From Eubacterium sp. (GTDB taxonomy: Bacteria > Bacillota > Clostridia > Oscillospirales > Acutalibacteraceae): a stretch of DNA of 45,822 nucleotides. The notes under the pieces are model-generated. The model made no database searches. It worked only from the letters and a program-made list of their open reading frames with translations, and was not told the DNA's origin. The DNA lies in NCBI GenBank assembly GCA_022511225.1, contig JAFLRZ010000016.1:1-45822 (forward strand), given 5' to 3'. Numbering within the stretch: the stretch's first letter is position 1; each line of letters begins with the position of its first letter. The translations under genes and the position numbers were made by a program. This document shows, one piece after another, positions 1 through 6,437 of the stretch.

Positions 1-15
1 AACTCTCTTAAATCT
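1..15 (-). rRNA. rrs: 16S rRNA gene, extreme 5' end (partial, runs off the left edge)
   Basis: Read on the minus strand, the window ends in ATTTAAGAGAGTT. This resembles the first bases of bacterial 16S rRNA, where AGAGTT precedes TGATCCTGGCTCAG just outside the window. It sits downstream of a very strong promoter and a typical Firmicutes rRNA leader. Only about 13-15 bases are present, so the call rests mainly on that context. The exact mature 5' end is not defined. Confidence 0.65.
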
Positions 16-31
16 TATCGGGTTCCTCTAT

Positions 32-100
32 CGTTGTTTAATTTTCAAGGTCCTTTACGCTAAGTCATATTTTGTTTTAGCGTGTCGCTCTCGTTGCGAC
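32..100 (-). promoter_or_regulatory. rRNA operon leader with two hairpins and a processing-type motif
   Basis: On the minus strand the transcript passes a hairpin with arms GTCGC/GCGAC (96-100 and 84-88). A second perfect 7-bp hairpin follows, ACGCTAA/TTAGCGT in plus-strand terms (57-63 and 77-83). Then comes a purine-rich stretch containing CCTTGAAAATTAAAC (about 32-56). A 'CTTTGAAAA'-like motif just upstream of 16S or 23S genes is typical of Firmicutes rRNA leaders, where it relates to antitermination and processing. Confidence 0.6.
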
Positions 101-106
101 TTGTAC

Positions 107-135
107 ATAATATCAAATTAACACTAATTTGTCAA
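107..135 (-). promoter_or_regulatory. Strong sigma-A promoter of the rRNA operon
   Basis: The minus strand carries TTGACA (130-135), a 17-base spacer and TATTAT (107-112), within one base of consensus. It drives transcription leftward into the leader and 16S gene. A long A/T-rich stretch lies upstream of the -35, as expected for an UP element of an rRNA promoter. Confidence 0.8.
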
Positions 136-299
136 CAACTTTTTCTAAAAAATTTCAACTTTTTTAATTATTCTCATTTCATACAGAAATTATGATAAAA
201 AATGTGATTTTTGATACAATTTGTCGGTTTGTTTTTCAATCGGACACGTTATATATATAATGTATATAATTAATATTAAGCAACTATTTATTTCTTGTG

Positions 300-328
300 T
301 TGAAATTTTAATTCATATTTGTTATAAT
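300..328 (+). promoter_or_regulatory. metA promoter
   Basis: TTGAAA (300-305), a 17-base spacer and TATAAT (323-328). The predicted transcript start is near 335, leaving a leader of only about 27 bases before the metA ATG. That leaves no room for a SAM or T-box riboswitch. Confidence 0.75.
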
Positions 329-361
329 ACATTGGCAACGATAAAGAAAGGAGCTGATATT

Positions 362-1276
362 ATGCCTATCAGAATTGATGATGCGTTACCTGCAAAACAA
401 AATCTGGAAATGGAAAATATATTCGTAATGAGTAACAAGCGTGCTGATATGCAGGATATCAGACCGCTCAAGATTGTAATACTTAATCTGATGCCCACAA
501 AGCTTGAAACAGAAACTCAGCTTTTAAGACTTCTCAGTAACTCCCCTTTGCAGATTGACATAGACTTTTTACAGGTTGTAAGTCACGAAGCAAAGAACGT
601 ATCAAAAAGCCATATGGACAAGTTTTATAAGGTATTTGATGAAATTAAGAACAACCGTTACGACGGAATGATTATAACGGGTGCGCCGGTTGAGCACCTT
701 GAATTTGAAGAGGTTGACTACTGGCAGGAGCTTTGTAAAATTATGGAATGGAGCAAGAAAAACGTTTATTCAACCTTCCATATTTGCTGGGGTGCACAGG
801 CAGGACTTTATTATCACTACGGTATCAAAAAGCATAAGCTTGACAAAAAGATGTTCGGAGTTTTTCCACACTATTCTCTTGATATTACCCATCCGCTTAT
901 GAGAGGATTTGATGACGAATATTATGTTCCTCATTCAAGGCACACAGAAATAAACCGTCACGATATTGCACTTGTAAAACAGCTTCAGATTATCTCCTAC
1001 AGTGATATTGCCGGAGTGCACATTATATCTGATATGGATGCAAGGCAGTTTTTTGTTACGGGTCACAGTGAATATGACAGAGATACGCTTGCTAAGGAAT
1101 ATTTCAGGGACAAGGACAAGGGGCTTGTTATTGAAAAGCCGTACAATTATTTCCCCGATGATGACGAAAAGCTTGTACCTGTTATGAACTGGAAGAGCAG
1201 TGCGAGCCTCTTATTCTCAAACTGGCTTAACTATTTCGTATATCAGAAAACACCTTATGATTTAAGCACATTATAA
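362..1276 (+). CDS. metA: Homoserine O-acetyltransferase (MetA family)
   Basis: This enzyme acylates L-homoserine, the first committed step of methionine biosynthesis, in the cytoplasm. The product is 304 residues, close to the 309 of E. coli MetA. Family landmarks fall at the expected numbers: Cys142 nucleophile in FHICWGAQAG, His235 and Glu237 in TGHSEYD, Arg249, and a Lys in LMPTK. Residue 111 is Glu in ITGAPVE. Glu there marks acetyl-CoA-using MetA (as in Bacillus cereus), while Gly marks succinyl-CoA users (as in E. coli), so acetyl-CoA is predicted. The start is ATG 362, preceded by AAAGGAG at 347-353; an upstream in-frame extension from 221 has no such site and shows no MetA homology. 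It is transcribed alone, divergently from the rRNA operon. Confidence 0.95.
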   Translation: MPIRIDDALPAKQNLEMENIFVMSNKRADMQDIRPLKIVILNLMPTKLETETQLLRLLSNSPLQIDIDFLQVVSHEAKNVSKSHMDKFYKVFDEIKNNRYDGMIITGAPVEHLEFEEVDYWQELCKIMEWSKKNVYSTFHICWGAQAGLYYHYGIKKHKLDKKMFGVFPHYSLDITHPLMRGFDDEYYVPHSRHTEINRHDIALVKQLQIISYSDIAGVHIISDMDARQFFVTGHSEYDRDTLAKEYFRDKDKGLVIEKPYNYFPDDDEKLVPVMNWKSSASLLFSNWLNYFVYQKTPYDLSTL

Positions 1277-1294
1277 TAATTATGAAAAGAAAAA

Positions 1295-1330
1295 CCCTGT
1301 GAGTAGTAAATCTATCCACAGGGATTTTTT
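1295..1330. terminator. Bidirectional intrinsic terminator between metA and the SCP2/transketolase operon
   Basis: Arms CCCTGTG (1295-1301) and CACAGGG (1317-1323) are followed on plus by ATTTTTT (1324-1330). On minus the stem is followed by TTTTTCTTTT. It can therefore end both metA and the convergent five-gene operon. Confidence 0.8.
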
Positions 1331-1338
1331 ATGTTTTA

Positions 1339-2136
1339 TTATTTTGCGAGTTCGCCGACAAGCATCATATAGTCGCCTATCTGCACACCAAATTCAGGTG
1401 CACCCTCCATAATGAGCTGCTTATCAGCAGTCATCTGGAACATATCGCCTGTGCCGAGAAGAATTTTAAGTGCTGAGGTTGCACAGTCAAATTTCATACA
1501 GAAGAATGGCTTTGCTCTCTTATACTCTCCCCTGCCTGCTCTTGATTTTCCTGCTTTAACTCTCATATACGCAGTACACTCAGGATGTCCCTCGACAGCC
1601 CACTGATAGCAACGGTCAGGACTTTTAAGTGCCCACTCGTGAACAGCAGGGTGACCCATTTTATTAAGTTGAGAAATACCTGATGAAAGCAGATAGAAGT
1701 AGAGCTTACAAAGCAGGAGTGAAAGCTCCTCATCGTCCTCAGGCGGTGTAGGGATATTAAGAAGTGATGACATCTTAAGAAGCACCATCATAAACTTCAA
1801 AAACTTGCCAAACGATTTAATCTTCATTTTAGGAAGCTTTGACATATCGCCTTTCATAAAGGCATTCATCTTTTCCATTGACGAAAAAGCAAGCTCACCG
1901 TCAATCTTTTTCTGTCCTAAATATTCGCCGAGTTTAACAGACCATTCACCGTTTTCAACTATGAAGTGAACCGCCTCCTTATCCTCAGCATTAACCTTTG
2001 CAGATACCTGATATATAGCGTCTACGCCCTCAAATTTTTTCTTGAGCTCAGGCACGTCGGTTGCAATAGTTTTAAGCAATGGCAATGCCCCTGCCATAAA
2101 GACTTTATTAGTGTAACGCGTTTCGTCACTTGCCAT
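1339..2136 (-). CDS. SCP2-like (sterol/lipid-binding fold) protein, last gene of a five-gene operon
   Basis: This is a 265-residue soluble protein with no signal peptide or clear membrane helix. The N-terminal half (about 20-105) has the pattern of an SCP2 domain: alternating strands, a 'VENGEWSVKLGE' hairpin, then 'FSSMEKMNAFMKGD' and a hydrophobic FGKFLKFMMVLLKM stretch. The C-terminal part (about 190-265) looks like a second degenerate copy. SCP2 folds bind hydrophobic ligands such as fatty acyl chains or sterols. It appears paralogous to the first gene of the operon (5401-6165). The ATG has AAAGGAG nine bases upstream and lies 44 bases after the transketolase C half. The fold assignment is by pattern only and the function is unknown. 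Confidence 0.6.
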   Translation of the reverse strand: MASDETRYTNKVFMAGALPLLKTIATDVPELKKKFEGVDAIYQVSAKVNAEDKEAVHFIVENGEWSVKLGEYLGQKKIDGELAFSSMEKMNAFMKGDMSKLPKMKIKSFGKFLKFMMVLLKMSSLLNIPTPPEDDEELSLLLCKLYFYLLSSGISQLNKMGHPAVHEWALKSPDRCYQWAVEGHPECTAYMRVKAGKSRAGRGEYKRAKPFFCMKFDCATSALKILLGTGDMFQMTADKQLIMEGAPEFGVQIGDYMMLVGELAK

Positions 2137-2180
2137 AAAAATACACTCCTTTCAGATACTTTAGATATTTAATCCTGTTA

Positions 2181-3191
2181 TTAGAATTCATCATCCCAAG
2201 CATCATCAGCTTCAAAATCAGCGTGCATCATTTCAGCAATAGCTTCGTTTATACCGTTAGCATCGATCTTAGCCAAAGCAAGCAAATCCTCTTGCAAGCC
2301 GATTGTTGAAAATGCATCCTGATGGCCAAGCATCTTAAACGCACAAGCTTTACCGCTCTGAGCAACTACCTCTGCAACGGCAGAGCCAAGACCACCCATA
2401 ACCTCGTGGTCTTCAACTGTAATAATTCTGCGTGTATCTGAGATAGCCTGCATTATAGCATCTTTATCAACAGGCTTAATTGTATGCATATTAAGCACAC
2501 GAACTTTGAGTCCTGCATCAGCTTCTGCCATACGGGCAGCCTGCATTGCCTCAAACACGCAAGAGCCGCACGCGATAACTGTAATATCCGTACCCTCATT
2601 CATAACAGCTGCTTTATCCCACTGGAAGTTGCACTCATCCGGGCTCTTATAGATAACCTGATCAAAGCCGCGGTTAATTCTGATATAAACAGGGCCCTCA
2701 ATATCATAAGCAGCCTTAACCGCGTTATATGTTTCAGAGCCGTCGCAAGGGCAGATAACAGTCATATTTGGAAGTGCTCTCATACAAGCCATATCAATAA
2801 GTGAATGGTGAGTAGAGCCTGCCTGACCGAAGGAAGTACCTGCGTGGGTAGCAATAATCTTAACGGGAACGTTCTGATAGCAGATATCAGTATGAATCTG
2901 GTCAAGTGAACGAGCAGCAGTAAAGATAGCAAACGTAGAGGCAAAAGGAACGAGTCCGTTCTTTGCCAAACCTGCGGCAACACCGAAAAGGTTTTGTTCT
3001 GCAATACCTACGTTGAAAAATCTATCAGGAAAATGCTCGCCGAACATTCCGATTTTTGTTGACTTAGCAAGATCGGCTGTAAGTGCTACAACATCCTTGT
3101 GCTCCTCGCCAAGCTCGCAAAGTGCTATACCGTAGCATTCTGCTGTTGACAGTTTTGTTGTATCTGTCATTGTATATGTCATACCACCCAT
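2181..3191 (-). CDS. Transketolase, C-terminal half (pyrimidine-binding and C-terminal domains)
   Basis: This 336-residue protein matches the second half of a transketolase. It has the catalytic Glu65 in the motif FFNVGIAEQN, which activates thiamine diphosphate. The pyrimidine-binding core is followed by a C-terminal domain (about 195-320, with ITVIACGSCVFEA and ITVEDHEVMGGLGSAV). It starts two bases after the stop of the N-terminal half, with AAGGAGG seven bases before ATG 3191. Together the two proteins should form one heterotetrameric transketolase transferring a two-carbon ketol unit. Split transketolases occur in primary pentose metabolism and in special pathways. The position beside an aminotransferase and lipid-binding-like proteins suggests a dedicated substrate, but that is inference. 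Confidence 0.9.
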   Translation of the reverse strand: MGGMTYTMTDTTKLSTAECYGIALCELGEEHKDVVALTADLAKSTKIGMFGEHFPDRFFNVGIAEQNLFGVAAGLAKNGLVPFASTFAIFTAARSLDQIHTDICYQNVPVKIIATHAGTSFGQAGSTHHSLIDMACMRALPNMTVICPCDGSETYNAVKAAYDIEGPVYIRINRGFDQVIYKSPDECNFQWDKAAVMNEGTDITVIACGSCVFEAMQAARMAEADAGLKVRVLNMHTIKPVDKDAIMQAISDTRRIITVEDHEVMGGLGSAVAEVVAQSGKACAFKMLGHQDAFSTIGLQEDLLALAKIDANGINEAIAEMMHADFEADDAWDDEF

Positions 3192-3193
3192 AC

Positions 3194-4087
3194 TTAAGCC
3201 TCCTTTTCTGCTCGTTCTACACGAGCTGCATAATATTTGTCAAGTGAACTGTATGCGGCTGCCTGCTTCTCTTCATCAAGTGAGCCATAGTGCCAGAGGT
3301 AATTGTCCTCCATAAAGTCAACACCTGCACCCTTGTACGTATCCATAATGATAGCAGTTGGCTTGTCGCCACCGTCCTGATGATTTTTGATGGCAGCTTC
3401 AATTGCATCGTTGAGCTCTTTCATATTATGGCCGTCAACACGAATTACATTGAATCCAAATGATTCGAATTTCTTATCAAGCGGCTCAATTCTCATTTCG
3501 TCATCAACTCTGCCGTCAATCATACACTTGTTATTATCGGCAAGAACTACAACGTTTGAAAGCTTGAACTGAGCAGCACTCATTGCAGCCTCCCAGTTTG
3601 AGCCCTCGTTAAGCTCACCGTCACCTGTAAGAACGTAGTTCATATAGTCAATACCTTTAACTCTGCCTGCAAGTGCAAAGCCGACAGCAAGTGAAAGTCC
3701 GTGACCGAGAGAGCCCGTTGAGCAGTCAGTGCCGTTAACCTTATTGCAATCAAGGTGCATACCAACCTTTGCTCCTGTTAGGTTGAATATCTTAAGCTCG
3801 TCAACAGGGAAATAGCCTAAATCGCAGAGAATAGGCGCATAACCTACGGCACAGTGGCCTTTTGAAAGAACAAATCTGTCTCTGTCCTCTAACTGAGAGT
3901 TTGACGGATCAATTTTCATAAATCTATAGTAGAGAGCTACCATAGCATCCATTGCACTGAGTGAGCCGCCTAAGTGACCTGAACCGCCCCAGACTGATGT
4001 CTGAATACAGAAGCGTCTCATCTCATCTGCTTTTTTCTCCAGACGAAGCCATTCAGCCTTGTCAAAGGGTTTGAAATTAGCGGGCAT
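3194..4087 (-). CDS. Transketolase, N-terminal half (thiamine-pyrophosphate-binding domain)
   Basis: The 297-residue protein holds the diphosphate-binding domain of transketolase. It has GHLGGSLS (His38), SKGHCAVGYAPI (His78), GHGLSLAVGFA and the ThDP/metal motif GDGELNEG (155-162), with Asn185-Asn186 completing it. It pairs with the C-terminal half immediately downstream (two-base gap). AGGAGG precedes the ATG by eight bases, and the gene lies 27 bases after the class III aminotransferase. The enzyme needs both halves for activity. Its donor and acceptor sugars cannot be read from the sequence. Confidence 0.9.
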   Translation of the reverse strand: MPANFKPFDKAEWLRLEKKADEMRRFCIQTSVWGGSGHLGGSLSAMDAMVALYYRFMKIDPSNSQLEDRDRFVLSKGHCAVGYAPILCDLGYFPVDELKIFNLTGAKVGMHLDCNKVNGTDCSTGSLGHGLSLAVGFALAGRVKGIDYMNYVLTGDGELNEGSNWEAAMSAAQFKLSNVVVLADNNKCMIDGRVDDEMRIEPLDKKFESFGFNVIRVDGHNMKELNDAIEAAIKNHQDGGDKPTAIIMDTYKGAGVDFMEDNYLWHYGSLDEEKQAAAYSSLDKYYAARVERAEKEA

Positions 4088-4114
4088 AATAAAACCTCCT
4101 AAATTGTTTGTTGT

Positions 4115-5386
4115 TTATTTAAGATAAAGCTCAGGGTGATTTGCAGCTACGACACCAAAGGCATCCTCTGCAATATCAATAGCAAGTGCAATATCTTCGT
4201 CTGTGACTGCTGCGTTAATAAAGTGATTGTGGTGAGATGCAAGGAAAAGTCCCCTTGAAACACACTCTGCAATCCATTCCTGATGAAGCATAAGGCTGTC
4301 ATCATTTGCTATTCTCAAATAGAATAGTGCAGGCTCACCCGAAACAACGAGGTCAAAGCCGTGCTCCTTAGCTGCCGCTTTAAAGCCATCGGTAAGCTTA
4401 ATACCCTTTTCTCTGAACATTGTAGGGATATCAAGCTTTTTCATTTTTGGTATACAAGCAAGACAAGCGGCAAACGGCTCTGCACTCATCCAATAAGAGC
4501 CTGTATATACGACCGATGAAGCAGTAGCTTTCATATGCTCCTGTCCGCATACAGCAGACATATTATAACCGTTAGCAAGTGCTTTACAGAAGCAAATCAA
4601 GTCTGCCTTAAAGCCGTAGTAATGGTCTGAGCCCTGTAAATCAAGACGGAAGCCTGTACGAACGTCATCGATTATAAGCACCATACCGTGATCATCACAG
4701 AATTTACGAACCTTTGCCCACTGCTCTTTAGTAGCACATTCGTTATCCTTGAAATTGCCGTGGTCATAAGGCTGAGCAATAAGACCTGCAACATCGCCGC
4801 CGCAAGCATCATATGCTGCCTGCATAGCATCCATATCAAACCACGGAATAACTATATTGTTTTCAACTTCTTCAGGGAGAATACCGGGATAGTCAATTTT
4901 CTGTGCCCACTGAAAGTCACCGTGATAATAACCCTTGAAGAACATCATCTTTTTCTTGCCGGTATGTGCTCTTGCGCACATTACGCTAAAGGTAGTAGCA
5001 TCTGAGCCGTTTTTCATAAAGAAAGCCCAGTCAGCCATTGCGACGGTATCCTTAAGCATTTCTGCACATTCAACCATTTTATAAGACGGAGAGGTTGTGC
5101 AGTTGCCGATTTTGAGCTGTTCCATAGCTGCGGCATCTACGTCATCATCGCAGTAGCCAAGAACGTTTGGTCCGTAGGCACACATAAAATCGAGATATTT
5201 ATTTCCGTCAACGTCCCAAAAATACGTACCCTTAGCTTTTTGACCCATAAGAGGCCATTTTGTTATGGGGAGGAAAAGTCCCTCAGATGGTCCGAGGTGG
5301 CCGTATACACCTGACGGAATTGCGTTAAGTGCCCTTGAAAACCACTCAGCACTCTTTTCGTGTTTATATTCAGGATATTTACTCAT
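4115..5386 (-). CDS. Class III PLP-dependent aminotransferase (glutamate-1-semialdehyde aminomutase-like)
   Basis: This 423-residue enzyme has the class III layout: DVDGNKYLDF near the N-terminus, a NGSDATTFSVMCARAHTG phosphate-binding region (126-143), and GYYHGDF with His155. Asp240 in LIIDDVRTGFR is the residue that pairs with the PLP pyridine nitrogen, and Lys268 in FCKALANGYN is the expected Schiff-base lysine. The motif is DDV rather than the commoner DEV. Heme-pathway HemL is unlikely because no other tetrapyrrole genes are nearby; transfer of an amino group to a keto or aldehyde product of the adjacent transketolase fits better. The SD TAAGGAGG overlaps the stop of the preceding gene (14-base gap), so translation is coupled. 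The substrate is unknown. Confidence 0.85.
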   Translation of the reverse strand: MSKYPEYKHEKSAEWFSRALNAIPSGVYGHLGPSEGLFLPITKWPLMGQKAKGTYFWDVDGNKYLDFMCAYGPNVLGYCDDDVDAAAMEQLKIGNCTTSPSYKMVECAEMLKDTVAMADWAFFMKNGSDATTFSVMCARAHTGKKKMMFFKGYYHGDFQWAQKIDYPGILPEEVENNIVIPWFDMDAMQAAYDACGGDVAGLIAQPYDHGNFKDNECATKEQWAKVRKFCDDHGMVLIIDDVRTGFRLDLQGSDHYYGFKADLICFCKALANGYNMSAVCGQEHMKATASSVVYTGSYWMSAEPFAACLACIPKMKKLDIPTMFREKGIKLTDGFKAAAKEHGFDLVVSGEPALFYLRIANDDSLMLHQEWIAECVSRGLFLASHHNHFINAAVTDEDIALAIDIAEDAFGVVAANHPELYLK

Positions 5387-5400
5387 TAGCTCTTTCCTCC

Positions 5401-6165
5401 TTATCCCAGATATGCAGCAACTCTGTCAAGAATTCTGTTCATATTATCAACCATAGAAATCATACCTGCCATATAAATGTTACCTGCGCAAAGCTCAGCC
5501 ATAGTTGAGGCAGTGCCTGTAAAGAGTCCGTAAGCAAGGTCGATAGTCTTAAACTCCATAATTGCTCGCGGTGTATCAGGCTTTTCTTTAATCGTTTCAA
5601 AGTGATGATCTCTGACTCTGATTGTAGCGTAGCAGACGTCTGTAATACCCATCTGCACATCACCGTCTACAGTATAAAGTGCAGACTGCTTTGAAATTGA
5701 GTCTGAATTTGCAAGAGCAGAAATAGCACCTGCAATTGTATAGAACGTCAGATAAGTTGATTCCTCGAAAAATGCTCTGTTCTTCAAGTCCTCTTCACTC
5801 GGCATAAGAAGCTTTGTGAGCCTGTCGGTAAGCTTAGTGAAAGGACCAAGCAGGAATGAGAGAACCTGCGGTATATTCTTAACCGGCATTCCCGGCTTTG
5901 AATCGTCAATAAGCGCATTGAATTTTTCCGGTGATGAAAAATTCATCTTACAGGTACAGCCGTAGCTGCCCTCGCTCATTGAGCATCCGTCTTTGCTGAA
6001 ATGAAAAGTACAGCACGGACCGTCATTTACGTCAAAGCAGAGTGAAACCGGCTTTTTAAGTGCCGCACATATCTGCTTCGCCTCATCGTCAACCTCACAG
6101 AGATTTTCGAGAGTAGCAAGCACGCCATACATATTCACATAAGCCATTGCTTTTGCTTCCTTCAA
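5401..6165 (-). CDS. SCP2-like protein, first gene of the five-gene operon
   Basis: The protein is about 254 residues and soluble, and resembles the product of the operon's last gene. The N-terminal SCP2-like part (about 15-100) includes VSLCFDVNDGPCC, a Cys-rich hairpin and FSSPEKFNALID. The C-terminal part (about 195-254) repeats the pattern (IMEFKTIDLAYGLFTG, then AELCAGNIYMAG). Cysteines are frequent (CC, and several in the 55-75 region). Two starts are possible: TTG at 6165 with GGGGGAG five bases upstream, or ATG at 6147 with AAGGA about ten bases upstream. TTG has the better-placed site, ATG the better codon. A ligand-binding or product-shielding role is inferred only from the fold. 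Confidence 0.6.
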   Translation of the reverse strand: MKEAKAMAYVNMYGVLATLENLCEVDDEAKQICAALKKPVSLCFDVNDGPCCTFHFSKDGCSMSEGSYGCTCKMNFSSPEKFNALIDDSKPGMPVKNIPQVLSFLLGPFTKLTDRLTKLLMPSEEDLKNRAFFEESTYLTFYTIAGAISALANSDSISKQSALYTVDGDVQMGITDVCYATIRVRDHHFETIKEKPDTPRAIMEFKTIDLAYGLFTGTASTMAELCAGNIYMAGMISMVDNMNRILDRVAAYLG

Positions 6166-6242
6166 AATAACTCCCCCTTAAAAATAACATATTGATAAAT
6201 CAAATACATATATATATTGCTATGAAAACAATTAGCAGATTT

Positions 6243-6271
6243 ATTATAGCACATACCAAAAATATTGGCAA
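6243..6271 (-). promoter_or_regulatory. Promoter of the SCP2/aminotransferase/transketolase operon
   Basis: The minus strand has TTGCCA (6266-6271), a 17-base spacer and TATAAT (6243-6248). The predicted start near 6236 gives a leader of about 70 bases before the first gene. I see no riboswitch fold in the leader. Confidence 0.7.
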
Positions 6272-6325
6272 CATTTAATAAAAAAATAATACAAATATTA
6301 TTATAATATGGATAAATAGATAAAA

Positions 6326-6358
6326 AATCAGGAACACTCGGTTCCTGATTTTTTATTT
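6326..6358. terminator. Intrinsic terminator downstream of the Fn3/transglutaminase-like gene
   Basis: Perfect arms ATCAGGAAC and GTTCCTGAT with a five-base loop are flanked by A-rich and T-rich tracts on either side. On minus the stem runs into TTTTTTAT. It closes the gene ending at 6438 and insulates the next operon's promoter. Confidence 0.8.
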
Positions 6359-6379
6359 GCTTTATATGAAATTTTATTC

Positions 6380-6402
6380 GGGAGAATAACATCCTCTCTC
6401 CC
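6380..6402. repeat. Imperfect palindromic element related to 16123-16141
   Basis: GGGAGA (380-385) and TCTCCC (397-402) flank an ATAACATCCTC centre. The core GGGAG(A)ATAA(C)ATCCTC matches the palindrome at 16123-16141 at 15 of 17 positions. This suggests a small dispersed element rather than a gene-specific terminator; no U-tract follows. Confidence 0.4.
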
Positions 6403-6437
6403 TTGCAATATTATAGGATAGTAATACTAATTAAAAA

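Noticed and set aside
200-361. SAM riboswitch upstream of metA
   Set aside because: The promoter at 300-328 leaves about 27 bases of leader, and no riboswitch core is visible.
4115-5386. HemL (glutamate-1-semialdehyde aminomutase) of heme synthesis
   Set aside because: Similar in class, but no other tetrapyrrole genes are nearby and the operon contains transketolase and SCP2-like genes instead.
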